Below are positions 44,072-52,241 of a DNA stretch of 64,000 nt, piece by piece. The number at the start of each line of letters is the position of its first letter. The stretch's first letter is position 1. The DNA comes from Ardenticatenaceae bacterium (GTDB taxonomy: Bacteria > Chloroflexota > Anaerolineae > Promineifilales > Promineifilaceae), in NCBI GenBank assembly GCA_020634565.1, contig JACKBN010000002.1:372001-436000 (forward strand), read 5' to 3'. Under the pieces are notes generated by a model, which had not been told where the DNA came from, did not search any database, and was given only the letters and a program-made list of their open reading frames with translations. The translations under genes and the position numbers were made by a program.

Positions 44072-44102
44072 CAAGCAATTTCCTCTAAAGTATTAGATAT
44101 CA

Positions 44103-44133
44103 AAAAGCCCTGGCAAAATTGCCAGGGCTTTTA
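44103..44133. terminator. Bidirectional terminator between clpC and LysM gene
   Basis: AAAAGCCCTGGCAA (44103-44116) and TTGCCAGGGCTTTT (44119-44132) form a near-perfect stem with A-rich and T-rich flanks on both sides, placed between convergent genes. Confidence 0.9.
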
Positions 44134-44169
44134 ATTTTCATGTTTAAGTCTACTGTTACAGCCTATTGC

Positions 44170-44544
44170 TTACTCGCAAGGGGGAATGTAAAGTACCTGC
44201 CCCACATAAATAAGATTGTAATTGTAAATGCGGTTTGAATCAGCAAGGAATTTTGTATCCACATCATACTGCGCCGCAATCTGCCCCATGGTTTCACCTG
44301 CCTGAACAATGTGAATAGCTCGCGTCTCGACAGGAGAAATGTGACCACCAACCCCCATCGGCCCAGGTGTATATGTTGGAGGCAGCGTGGGCGTGGCCGT
44401 TACTTCAACTCGCGGTGCCTCTTCTTCGGCCGTTTCTTGTGCGGACTCATCATTATTGTTGTTTGATGCGCCATTATTTTGCAACTGCGCACACCCCACA
44501 GTCGCCAAAATAAGTAAAAGAACAAAAAATAGATATTTTCGCAT
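44170..44544 (-). CDS. LysM-domain lipoprotein
   Basis: 124 residues. Lipoprotein signal with lipobox ATVGC, an Asn/Glu-rich then Thr/Pro-rich linker, and one C-terminal LysM domain (HIVQAGETMGQIAAQYDVDTKFLADSNRI...LIYVGQVLYIPP). It probably stays on the outer face of the membrane and binds a cell-wall glycan. GAGGAGAC lies 6 bases before the ATG on the minus strand. A candidate promoter on the minus strand is TATAAT near 44695-44700 with a TTCAAA about 17 bases upstream. Confidence 0.85.
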   Translation of the reverse strand: MRKYLFFVLLLILATVGCAQLQNNGASNNNNDESAQETAEEEAPRVEVTATPTLPPTYTPGPMGVGGHISPVETRAIHIVQAGETMGQIAAQYDVDTKFLADSNRIYNYNLIYVGQVLYIPPCE

Positions 44545-44932
44545 GATGTCTCCTCATTTGCCTTAAGAGAGCCACATCCCTAAAAACTCTCGTCAGAAAA
44601 ATGCCCCATTACCGGGGGTACCACATTAGTTTTTTACAGATGCTTTCTTCACAAACATTGATAATCGAAAGATTAGTTAAACATAATCTTAAAACATTAT
44701 AACAGAGACAATTCAATTTTTGAAGAAGCAATAGTAACCTTAAGGTAACATAACCATACTTAAATCAAGAAGAGATGTCAAAATCGGGGCTGTAACACAA
44801 AATTCTCACAGATAATCTGAACCCAAAATAGGCACTGTTAGAAGATTAGGACGTTTGTACTAACCCCAAGCGTGAATAAGGCGCAAATTCACGTTGGAAC
44901 TGTCTCCAGGCAGTTTATATAATTTTTGCATA
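44545..44932. other. 388-bp divergent intergenic region
   Basis: AT-rich region between the divergent LysM lipoprotein and the kinase gene, without a supported gene. It holds candidate minus-strand promoter elements near 44695-44725, the palindrome-like ACCTTAAGGT (44738-44747), and the kinase promoter at the right end. The ACGGCCGT palindrome is absent. Confidence 0.6.
44894..44923 (+). promoter_or_regulatory. Leaderless promoter of the kinase gene
   Basis: TTGGAA (44894-44899), 18-base spacer, TATAAT (44918-44923), then 9 bases to the ATG at 44933. No Shine-Dalgarno precedes the ATG. Confidence 0.65.
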
Positions 44933-47560
44933 ATGATACCTAAAACGATCGGTCGTTACCGAATCAAAGCAGAACTCGGTCGTGGTGGGATGTCAACAGT
45001 GTATCTGGCACATGATCCACGCTTTGAACGGGACGTTGCCATCAAACTGCTGCCTCTCGAGTTACTTCATCAACCTACTTTCCGTCGGCGGTTCGAGCGG
45101 GAGGCGAAAGTGGTTGCGTCTCTGGATCATCCAGCAATTGTGCCAGTGTATGATTTTGGGGAAGAAGATGGGCAGCCTTTTCTGGTAATGCGTTTCATGA
45201 CGGGCGGCTCTTTAGGTGAACGGCTTAAGCAAGGTGCCATCTCCATTGCCGAATCCGCTCGTATTATGGCCAAGCTGGCTCCAGCGTTAGACGAAGTCCA
45301 TTCCCACGGCGTTATCCACCGCGATTTAAAACCTAGCAATGTCCTCTTTGATCAGCGAAACGAGCCCTATATTTCAGACTTTGGCACAGCCAAACTGAAA
45401 TACGCACACACCAAACTCACCGATACCGGTGGGGCTGTAGGCACGCCTGCCTACATGAGCCCAGAACAAATTCAGGGAGATTCTGAGCTAGACGGCCGTT
45501 CCGACATCTACTCGCTTGGTGTAATTCTGTTTGAAATGCTGACCGGCAAACACCCCTATCAAACTAACACGCCAATTGCGGTGGCGGTCAAACACATGTT
45601 TGAACCTGTACCCAATTTGCAGGAAATGGAACCAAGTCTGCCAATGGCTTGCCAGGAAGTGATTGTGCAGGCCATGGCCAAACAAAAAGAGCAGAGATAT
45701 CGCACCGCAATTGAATTTGCCAACGCCTTGGAAACTGTCTCCCAGACCGTTGAAGAAACGCGGGCCCTCATTCCCTCAGAAAAAGCATCGAGTGAGCGGT
45801 ACGCCCTCATCATAGCCAACTATGAATATGATGATCCAACGCTGGCACAGTTAATCAAACCCACCGCCAATATCCACACGCTAGCCTATGTATTACAAAA
45901 TCCCGCAGTCGGTGGTTTTTGCGAAGTCAATACGCTCATCAATGAATCAGCTGACGGCGTCCGCCGGGCCATCTCCCAATTTTTTGCTGACCGTGGAAAA
46001 GACGATCTATTACTGCTTTACTTTTTAGGGCATGCAGCGTTAGGTACACGTGGGCAGCTTTATCTGGCAGCAAAAGATACCAAACACGAATTGCTACGGG
46101 GGACCGCGATTCCCGCAAATTTCATCGCCGATGAAATGGATAACAGCGCTTCAGAGCAGCAAATTCTAGTAATGGATTGCTATTACAGCGATACAGTACC
46201 CTCAGAATCATCAGGGACAGTGGGCCGTAATGTGAATACATCCGACACATTTGCCCACAGCGGATTTAAGCGGGTAGTTGTCACGGCCAATGACAGCACT
46301 CAATACAACTGGGCCAAAGGCAATGTTAAAGGGGAAGCCGAACCGTCGTTATTCACAGAGCATTTTGTGCAGGGCTTGCTTAGCGGCGCAGCAGATGCAG
46401 ATTATGATGGCAATATCACGATTGATGATCTTTTTGCCTACATCAAGCAACAGCTCACGACCTCTCTTTCTGAAAAACCATCCCAAGTACCGCGCAAGTG
46501 GGTACCCTATGCCTATCAGGACGCATCAGACCTGGTCATTGCTCAAAATCCAAATTATCAAATTGCTCAGGCCATTGAGCAGGAAAAAGCTTCTTCTATA
46601 GGTCTTAATTATCTTAATGAGGAAGTTCAGATGCGCACACGGCCGTTTCTCCCCCCCATCTCGCATCTCGTAAAGCGACCAGCTTTGTGGCTGGCGGGAC
46701 TGGCTATGCTGGCAACAGTCGTCATCATTTTGTTGGCTGGCCAGCCATGGCGCGTTGATGCAGAAAATTTATTAGCCGATGCTGGCACCAGCACCGTTGC
46801 CACCGGAACTGGTGAGAACGCGTCTGTTGCCGCAACCGCTTTAGATACAGAATTAACGCCAACGGCCGTTGCCAGCAAAACGGCCACACTAATTAATCCC
46901 ACACAGACGAGTCAGCCATCCGCTCAGCCGACGACCACCAGTTCTCCACCCCCAACGGTTGCGCCCACCACAACTGTTGTCACAGAAGCTAGCGAGGCCG
47001 CCTATTCCCAAGCCACCGCCTTGCTGTCGTCCAGTTTGTACATTGGCCCCGACAGCAACGCACAAGAAGTAACCTTCATTGGTGTGGGTGAGATTGTTAC
47101 CGTTTTAGGGCGCTCGGAACATGGCGATTGGTTTTATGTCCAAAATGCGGACGGGCAAGAAGGCTTTGTCTACGGGCCACGGCTCGAGTGGGCGGGCGAT
47201 TTTGCATCATTGACAATTGTAAACGGCGCAACGGCCGTTAACACGACCAGTTCTACTACCACCAGCAGTTGCTCTGGCAGCGCTTGCCCTACCCTTGCCA
47301 TGAATCTCTATCCGTTGCCCGGCACCCGCTGCGAAGGCACCATGAAATATCGGACCGTATTTATTCAAGGCACGGGAGGAAACGGCCGTTACACATACTA
47401 CTGGAACGGCCAAAAAGTAGGTGGCCCCATCTCTGATGGTTTCGCCTTTGACGTGAGCAGCAGCGACGGATCGGCCGTCATCGGCATGGGCAAAGTTGTG
47501 TCTGGTGATGGGCAAGCCATCGAAAAAGAGCTTTATGTTGGCGATTTTAGCTGCAATTAG
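44933..47560 (+). CDS. Ser/Thr protein kinase-caspase-like-SH3b membrane fusion
   Basis: 875 residues. Residues 1-265 are a complete Hanks-type kinase: GRGGMSTVYLAHD, catalytic Lys38 (VAIKLLP), HRDLKPSNVLF, DFGTAKL and GTPAYMSPEQ. Residues about 288-545 are a caspase-like (C14) domain starting YALIIANYEYDD, with the His of FLGHAALG and the Cys of VMDCYYSD in the right order, so probably active. A membrane helix (PALWLAGLAMLATVVIILLAG, about 590-612) is followed by a Thr/Pro linker, an SH3b domain (LYIGPDSNAQEVTFIGVG...WFYVQNADGQEGFVYGPRLEW) and a C-terminal beta domain. So kinase and protease are cytoplasmic, with a sensor-like outside part. The reading upstream of 44933 would pass through the promoter. 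Confidence 0.9.
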   Translation: MIPKTIGRYRIKAELGRGGMSTVYLAHDPRFERDVAIKLLPLELLHQPTFRRRFEREAKVVASLDHPAIVPVYDFGEEDGQPFLVMRFMTGGSLGERLKQGAISIAESARIMAKLAPALDEVHSHGVIHRDLKPSNVLFDQRNEPYISDFGTAKLKYAHTKLTDTGGAVGTPAYMSPEQIQGDSELDGRSDIYSLGVILFEMLTGKHPYQTNTPIAVAVKHMFEPVPNLQEMEPSLPMACQEVIVQAMAKQKEQRYRTAIEFANALETVSQTVEETRALIPSEKASSERYALIIANYEYDDPTLAQLIKPTANIHTLAYVLQNPAVGGFCEVNTLINESADGVRRAISQFFADRGKDDLLLLYFLGHAALGTRGQLYLAAKDTKHELLRGTAIPANFIADEMDNSASEQQILVMDCYYSDTVPSESSGTVGRNVNTSDTFAHSGFKRVVVTANDSTQYNWAKGNVKGEAEPSLFTEHFVQGLLSGAADADYDGNITIDDLFAYIKQQLTTSLSEKPSQVPRKWVPYAYQDASDLVIAQNPNYQIAQAIEQEKASSIGLNYLNEEVQMRTRPFLPPISHLVKRPALWLAGLAMLATVVIILLAGQPWRVDAENLLADAGTSTVATGTGENASVAATALDTELTPTAVASKTATLINPTQTSQPSAQPTTTSSPPPTVAPTTTVVTEASEAAYSQATALLSSSLYIGPDSNAQEVTFIGVGEIVTVLGRSEHGDWFYVQNADGQEGFVYGPRLEWAGDFASLTIVNGATAVNTTSSTTTSSCSGSACPTLAMNLYPLPGTRCEGTMKYRTVFIQGTGGNGRYTYYWNGQKVGGPISDGFAFDVSSSDGSAVIGMGKVVSGDGQAIEKELYVGDFSCN

Positions 47561-47589
47561 TTGACATCTCTACCATCCTTTGTTACACT
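47561..47589 (+). promoter_or_regulatory. Promoter of the lysine operon
   Basis: TTGACA (47561-47566), 17-base spacer, TACACT (47584-47589), the best sigma70 match in the window. It starts on the base after the kinase stop codon. The ATG of leader peptide 1 is 8 bases past the -10 box, so the leader peptide would be translated from a leaderless RNA. Confidence 0.85.
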
Positions 47590-47597
47590 GCCGCCCG

Positions 47598-47675
47598 ATG
47601 AATACAAATTCAAGCGCAACCCTAACCCTGAAGAAGGCCAAGAAGCAAAACGGAGACAAAAGCGTCATCTGGTAG
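47598..47675 (+). CDS. Lysine leader peptide 1
   Basis: 25-codon reading frame, ATG 47598 to TAG 47673-47675, starting at the predicted transcription start. Five Lys: two adjacent pairs (codons 12-13 and 15-16, KKAKK) and codon 21. The peptide ends with Trp-stop. It is followed by a 12-bp terminator, and the region around its stop codon can pair with the terminator's 5' arm, the layout of a classical amino-acid attenuator. Too short for homology; support comes from position, Lys content, the promoter and the duplicate leader downstream. Confidence 0.72.
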   Translation: MNTNSSATLTLKKAKKQNGDKSVIW

Positions 47676-47737
47676 TTGTGCTTGCCTAAACTGAATTTTC
47701 AAGCGCCCCACCAATGACGGTGGGGCGCTTTTTATTT
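47670..47737 (+). terminator. Attenuator 1: terminator with competing antiterminator
   Basis: Terminator: AAGCGCCCCACC (47701-47712), loop AATGAC, GGTGGGGCGCTT (47719-47730), then TTTATTT; a perfect 12-bp stem. Competing pairing: TGGT (47670-47673) with ACCA (47710-47713) plus GTGCTT (47678-47683) with AAGCGC (47701-47706). The left strand overlaps the Trp and stop codons of leader peptide 1, so a ribosome finishing the peptide would block it and let the terminator form. Confidence 0.8.
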
Positions 47738-47753
47738 ACCTAAAAATCGACAA

Positions 47754-47816
47754 ATGAATCAACAAATTATCATCAAGAAGCAGAACAAGAAGAACAAGCC
47801 AGAACATTTCTGGTGA
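47754..47816 (+). CDS. Lysine leader peptide 2
   Basis: 20-codon frame, ATG 47754 to TGA 47814-47816. Five Lys at codons 8, 9, 12, 13 and 15 (KKQNKKNK), i.e. a quarter of the peptide. Like leader 1 it ends Trp-stop and is followed by a strong terminator. No Shine-Dalgarno is visible (AAAAATCGACAAATG), so its translation start mechanism is unclear; it would be reached only by RNA polymerase that passed terminator 1. Confidence 0.7.
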   Translation: MNQQIIIKKQNKKNKPEHFW

Positions 47817-47897
47817 GTCTTGCTTGCTGCAAATTTGTCGCAAGAATCGTCTTTCAGGCGGGCTTACCAGAAAAAGGTGAGCCCGCTTTTTTATTTT
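47810..47897 (+). terminator. Attenuator 2: terminator with competing antiterminator
   Basis: Terminator: GCGGGCTTACC (47858-47868), loop AGAAAAA, GGTGAGCCCGC (47876-47886), then TTTTTTATTTT. Antiterminator: CTGGTGAGTCT (47810-47820) pairs with GGGCTTACCAG (47860-47870), 11 pairs with three G-U, enclosing a small CTTGC/GCAAG hairpin. The two folds cannot coexist. 47810-47820 overlaps the Trp and stop codons of leader peptide 2. Stalling at the Lys codons leaves it free (operon on); reaching the stop covers it (operon off). Confidence 0.85.
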
Positions 47898-47934
47898 ATG
47901 GCTCGAAAAGCCAAACAAACCGGAGGTTTAAATC

Positions 47935-48105
47935 ATGGAAACTGTAAATTGTGTAGAGTGTGCGGGTGAAGTTGAAATCGCTAACGATGTGATGGTTGGT
48001 GAAATTGTTGAATGCCCGGAATGCGGTGCCGAACTAGAGGTAGTTAGCACCAACCCCATCACCATCGCTCTGGCCCCAGAAGTTGAAGAGGATTGGGGAG
48101 AATAA
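47935..48105 (+). CDS. lysW: LysW amino-group carrier protein
   Basis: 56 residues, the normal LysW size. N-terminal zinc ribbon with CVEC and CPEC, acidic middle, and the C-terminal EDWGE whose final Glu gamma-carboxyl is coupled to the alpha-amino group of aminoadipate. LysW carries the intermediate through the LysX, Z, Y, J and K steps, protecting the amino group as acetyl does in arginine synthesis. GGAGG lies 8 bases upstream of the ATG. lysX starts 3 bp after the stop. It is the first enzyme-pathway gene after the double attenuator. Confidence 0.96.
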   Translation: METVNCVECAGEVEIANDVMVGEIVECPECGAELEVVSTNPITIALAPEVEEDWGE

Positions 48106-48108
48106 CCG

Positions 48109-49011
48109 ATGCGCGTTGGCATTTTGTTTTCACGAATCAGATTAGAAGAAAAACTGATCATCCAGGCGCTTGATGCACGCGGCGTTAATTACGCCATGAT
48201 TGACGTGCGCGAAGCCGTGTTTGATTTGAATGATCCTTCCCCCTGGCAGCAGTATGATGTCATTCTAGAACGATGTGTCAGCCATTCGCGAGCACATGCA
48301 GCGCTGCAAATCTTGGGCAGTTGGGGCATTCCCTGCGTGAACAATGCCCATGTGGCCCAGGTGTGCGGCAGCAAACTGGAAACATCGCTGGCGCTGGCCG
48401 CAGCAGGCGTGCCAATGCCGCAGGTAAAAATTGCTACTACAGAAGAGGCTGCGCTCAACGCCATTGAAGAAATGGGCTACCCGGTTGTCCTAAAACCAGC
48501 AGTTGGCTCCTGGGGGCGGCTGCTGGCCAAAGTAAACGATCGCGAAGCCGCCGAGGCCATTTTGGAGCACAAAAGCACGCTCGGCACATACCAACATTCG
48601 ATCTTCTACATTCAAGAATACATCGCCAAACCAGATCGGGACATCCGCAGCTTTGTGGTGGGAGATGAAACAATTTGTGCCATCACCCGCCACTCAGCCC
48701 ACTGGATTACCAACACCGCACGGGGTGGCTCTGCCGAGAATTGCCCCATCACGCCAGAGCTAGACCGACTGTCACGGGCGGCGGCCCAGGCGGTGGGTGG
48801 TGGCGTGGTTGCGGTTGATTTGCTGGAAGATGCAAACGGCCGTCTTCTTGTCAACGAAGTCAACTACACCATGGAGTTCCGTAACAGTATTGAACCGACT
48901 GGCGTAGATATTCCCGGACGCATTGTGAAATACACCATACAGATGGGCGAGCACGGGCACCACACGCCCCTAAGCACGGTACCAACCGTTGCCGGCGAGG
49001 TGGCCGCATGA
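48109..49011 (+). CDS. lysX: LysW-aminoadipate ligase LysX
   Basis: 300 residues, ATP-grasp fold of the RimK/LysX type. MRVGILFSRIRLEEKLI, SWGIPCVNN, YPVVLKPAVGSWGRLLAKVND (ATP loop) and the metal and substrate motif NEVNYTMEFRNS near residue 250 are as in LysX. It joins the LysW C-terminal Glu to alpha-aminoadipate using ATP. The related ArgX uses glutamate for arginine synthesis; the aminoadipate-pathway genes in this operon favour lysine, though bifunctional use is known in some organisms. The stop overlaps the next ATG by 4 bp. Confidence 0.93.
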   Translation: MRVGILFSRIRLEEKLIIQALDARGVNYAMIDVREAVFDLNDPSPWQQYDVILERCVSHSRAHAALQILGSWGIPCVNNAHVAQVCGSKLETSLALAAAGVPMPQVKIATTEEAALNAIEEMGYPVVLKPAVGSWGRLLAKVNDREAAEAILEHKSTLGTYQHSIFYIQEYIAKPDRDIRSFVVGDETICAITRHSAHWITNTARGGSAENCPITPELDRLSRAAAQAVGGGVVAVDLLEDANGRLLVNEVNYTMEFRNSIEPTGVDIPGRIVKYTIQMGEHGHHTPLSTVPTVAGEVAA

Positions 49012-50036
49012 GCGTGACGACTTCCATAGTGGGTGGCTCTGGCTACGTGGGCGGCGAACTGCTGCGACTGCTGCTGGGGCATCCAGAGGTGACTGTGCAG
49101 CAGATCACTTCGCAGCAGCACGCGGGACGCTTTGTGCATGGGGTGCATCCCAACCTGCGCGGCGCAACACGGCTCAAATTCAGCCCCGTCGAAGCGCTGG
49201 AACCGTGCGACCTGCTCTTTTTGGCCCTGCCCCACGGCCGCGCCGCTGAGCAAATTGAACAGTTTGCTGCGTTAGCTCCCCGCATCATTGACCTTTCAGC
49301 GGACTTTCGGCTGAATGATCCGGCAGCGTATGAAGAGTGGTACGGCCGTTCTCATCCCACTCCCGAATGGCTGAACAAGTTTGTCTATGGTTTACCCGAA
49401 CTGCACAGAGACTCACTACGCGAAGCAAATTATGTCAGTGGGGTTGGCTGTAACGCAACGGCCGTAAATCTGGCATTATCTCCGCTCACCCGTGAAGGCC
49501 TCATTCAACAGGCAATCATCGAGGTCAAAGTTGGATCTTCTGAAGGCGGCAACAGCTTCAGCGCCGCCAGCCATCACCCAGAACGAAGTGGTGCACTGCG
49601 CTCGTTTGCCCCTACTGGCCACCGCCATCAAGCAGAAATGCGGCAGGAGTTAGGCGAATTTGAGCTGCACTTTTCGGCAACGGCCGTTGAGTTAGTACGC
49701 GGCATTTTGTGTACCGCCCACGTCTTCCTAAACCAGGATTTGCCCGAAATAGAACTATGGAAATTGTACCGCGCGGCGTACGGCGATGAGCCATTCGTGC
49801 GGCTGGTAAACGAACGCCGAGGCATCTATCGCTATCCAGAACCAAAAATTCTAGCGGGCAGCAACTTCTGCGACGTCGGTTTTGCCAAAGACGAACGCAG
49901 CGGGCGCATTGTGGTACTGAGCGCGATTGATAATTTGATGAAGGGTGCGGCGGGAACGGCCGTTCAGGCCATGAACCTGATGCTCGGCTACCCCGAAACC
50001 ACCGCTCTCACCTTCACCGGCCTCCACCCGATCTAA
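49008..50036 (+). CDS. lysY: LysW-aminoadipate semialdehyde-forming reductase LysY
   Basis: 342 residues, ArgC-like. NAD(P)-binding GGSGYVGGELLRLLLGHPEV at the N-terminus; catalytic Cys in YVSGVGCNATAVNLAL; the SSEGGNSFSAASHHPERSGALRSFAPTGHRHQAEMRQEL segment typical of LysY and ArgC type enzymes; and NLMKGAAGTAVQAMNLMLG near the C-terminus. It reduces LysW-aminoadipyl phosphate to the semialdehyde. ATGA overlap with lysX indicates translational coupling. Four ACGGCCGT copies. Confidence 0.93.
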   Translation: MSVTTSIVGGSGYVGGELLRLLLGHPEVTVQQITSQQHAGRFVHGVHPNLRGATRLKFSPVEALEPCDLLFLALPHGRAAEQIEQFAALAPRIIDLSADFRLNDPAAYEEWYGRSHPTPEWLNKFVYGLPELHRDSLREANYVSGVGCNATAVNLALSPLTREGLIQQAIIEVKVGSSEGGNSFSAASHHPERSGALRSFAPTGHRHQAEMRQELGEFELHFSATAVELVRGILCTAHVFLNQDLPEIELWKLYRAAYGDEPFVRLVNERRGIYRYPEPKILAGSNFCDVGFAKDERSGRIVVLSAIDNLMKGAAGTAVQAMNLMLGYPETTALTFTGLHPI

Positions 50037-50040
50037 AAAG

Positions 50041-50105
50041 GACACAGATAAACACTGATTTTCACAGATTAAAAATCTGCGTAATCTGCGAAATCTGTGG
50101 ATAAA
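50041..50105. repeat. CACAGATT-type spacer repeat, hairpin-forming
   Basis: GACACAGATAAACACTGATT and CACAGATT on the left are complementary to AATCTGCGTAATCTGCGAAATCTGTG on the right. It fills the lysY-lysZ gap. Confidence 0.75.
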
Positions 50106-50121
50106 TTCAAGGAGAAGCAAG

Positions 50122-50952
50122 ATGATTATTGTAAAAGTTGGCGGCGGCGAAGGCATTAACTACGACGCCGTTTGCGACGACATCGCCCAACTGTGGCAAG
50201 AAGGGCAGCGGCTCATTTTTGTGCATGGCGGTTCCCATCGCACCAACCAGGTAGCTGAGGCGCTGGGCCATCCGCCCCAGTTCGTCACCTCGCCCTCAGG
50301 CTACACCAGCCGCCTCACAGACCGGGCCACGCTGGAAATTTTCCAGATGGTGTACTGCGGCCAGATCAACAAAACGTTGGTCGAGCGCTTGCAGCGGCGC
50401 GGCGTGAACGCGGTTGGATTATCAGGAGTGGACGGCCGTATCTGGCAAGGTCCCCGCAAAAAAGTGATCAAAGTGGTGGAAGACGGCCGTACCCGCATCC
50501 TGCGCAACAATTTCACCGGCAAAGTCACCGAAGTAAACCGCGATTTTCTACAAACCTTGCTCGACGCAAACTGCCTGCCCGTACTCACCCCACCCGCCAT
50601 CAGTTTTGAAGGCGAGGCGATGAACGTAGATGGCGACCGCGCCGCCGCCGCCACAGCCGCCGCTTTCCAGGCAGACGAACTGCTCATCCTCTCCAACGTG
50701 CCCGGTGTCCTGCGCCAATTTCCCGACGAAAACAGCCTCATCTCCCAGCTCACCGCCGACGAAATCGACCACGTGTCGGAGACGTTTGCCGAGGGACGGA
50801 TGCGCATCAAGCTGCTAGGCGCACAAGAAGCGCTCACCGCTGGCGTGCGTCGCGTCGTGCTGGGCGATGCCCGCGGCGACCAGCCCATCCTCCGCGCCCT
50901 CGATGGCTGGGGCACGGTCATCACACCAGCACAGCCAGAGGGAGCAGCATGA
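50122..50952 (+). CDS. lysZ: LysW-aminoadipate kinase LysZ
   Basis: 276 residues, amino-acid kinase fold like ArgB. IIVKVGGGEGINY at the N-terminus, LIFVHGGSHRTNQVAEALG, GQINKTLVERLQRRGVNAVGLSGVDG, and MNVDGDRAAAATAAAFQADELLILSNVPGVL are diagnostic. It phosphorylates the side-chain carboxyl of LysW-aminoadipate. AAGGAG lies 8 bases before the ATG. It is separated from both neighbours by CACAGATT-type repeats. Confidence 0.94.
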   Translation: MIIVKVGGGEGINYDAVCDDIAQLWQEGQRLIFVHGGSHRTNQVAEALGHPPQFVTSPSGYTSRLTDRATLEIFQMVYCGQINKTLVERLQRRGVNAVGLSGVDGRIWQGPRKKVIKVVEDGRTRILRNNFTGKVTEVNRDFLQTLLDANCLPVLTPPAISFEGEAMNVDGDRAAAATAAAFQADELLILSNVPGVLRQFPDENSLISQLTADEIDHVSETFAEGRMRIKLLGAQEALTAGVRRVVLGDARGDQPILRALDGWGTVITPAQPEGAA

Positions 50953-50956
50953 AATT

Positions 50957-51035
50957 AATATCCACAGATTTCGCAGATTACACAGATTTTTCTCGGCGTC
51001 CCCTGCGTTCTCTGCGGTTAATCTATTTCCAGAGG
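50957..51035. repeat. CACAGATT/CTCTGCGG-type spacer repeat
   Basis: CACAGATTTCGCAGATTACA (50960-50979), then ...CCTGCGTTCTCTGCGGTTAAT. The same two modules recur near 55.8 and 57.5 kb and, in part, inside the GT-C gene at 39.4 kb. Confidence 0.75.
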
Positions 51036-51042
51036 AGACAGT

Positions 51043-52241
51043 ATGAGCAGCATCATTCAGCATGAGGATAAATTTGGCAGCGGCGTTTACGCCAAGCGAG
51101 AGATGGCGATTGTGCGCGGGCAAGGCACGACGGTTTGGGATGAAAACGGCCGTTCCTACCTCGATTGTGCCGCAGGCATTGGCGTAGCCAACGTCGGACA
51201 CTGCCATCCGCAGGTGGTGGCCGCCATCACCGCCCAGGCCAGCCAGCTCATCACCTGCCAGGAAATGTTCTACAACGACCAGCGCGCCACATTCGAAGCT
51301 CGCTTGGCCGCCAACCTTGCCCGGCGATTTGAACCGCGTTTATCTCTGCAATTCCGGCACCGAAGCGGTCGAAGCGGCGATCAAGTTTGCCCGCCTCAGC
51401 ACCGGTCGCCCCGGCATTGTGGCCGCCATGCGCGGCTTTCACGGCCGGACGCTCGGCGCACTGTCCGCCACGCACAACAAAAAGTACCGCCAACCATTTG
51501 AACCGCTGGTGAGCCAGTTCAGCCACGTGCCCTTTGGCAACAGCGAACGGCTCGATGAAGCCATCACCGAACAAACAGCGGCCGTTTTGCTGGAAATTGT
51601 GCAGGGTGAAGGCGGCGTTCGTCTGGCTGGCGCCGACTACTTCCACGAAGCCCAACGCCTCTGCCAAGAACGCGGAACACTGTTGATCATCGACGAGGTG
51701 CAGACAGGATACGGCCGTACCGGACACCTTTTCGCCTGCGAACATTACGATCTGGTGCCCGACCTCATTTGTCTGGGCAAAGCGATGGCGGGCGGACTGC
51801 CGATGGGGGCCGTGGGCATTGGTCCCCGCGTGCAAAATCTGGCTCCAGGGCTGCACGGCTCTACTTTTTGGCGGCAATCCATTGGCCTGTGCGGCGGGAA
51901 CGGCCGTTCTCGACATCTTCCAGCAAACCGACCTAGCCAGCCGCGCCGCCGAGCTAGGCGACCAGTTTCGCCGCCAAATCGAAACGCTGGAGCTGCCGCT
52001 AGTGCGTGAAGTGCGCGGCCTCGGCCTTATGACCGGCATCGAGCTGCGCCAGCGAGCCATGCCCTACGTGCAGGCACTCAGCGACTTGGGCATCATCGCA
52101 CTGACAGCAGGCAGCACCGTCATCCGGCTACTGCCCCCGCTCACCATCACCGCCGAGGAACTAGACCAAGTTGTCGCCGCTTTGAAGCAAGTGCTGACGG
52201 TCGAGGAAAGGAGCAGTGCCAATGAGCAGCTTCCCGCTTAA
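51043..52241 (+). CDS. lysJ: LysW-gamma-L-lysine aminotransferase LysJ, broken by two frameshifts
   Basis: Class III PLP aminotransferase whose three pieces in three frames align continuously: residues 1-90 (GVYAKREMAIVRGQGTTVWDENGRSYLD) in the first frame; from about 51314 a second frame with LCNSGTEAVEAAIKFAR, IIDEVQTGYGRTG and the PLP-lysine LGKAMAGGLPMGA; from about 51866 a third frame (GGNPLACAAGTAVLDIF...LGLMTGIELRQR). The first shift fits one extra T in CCTTGCCCGG; the second an extra T in a run of five. With those removed a complete 399-residue enzyme results. It converts LysW-aminoadipate semialdehyde to LysW-lysine. Sequencing error is more likely than loss, since the pathway is otherwise intact. 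Confidence 0.88.

Noticed and set aside
47561..47934. Lysine riboswitch before lysW
   Set aside because: The leader is too short and lacks the multi-helix L-box core; Lys-rich mini-ORFs with terminators explain the region better.
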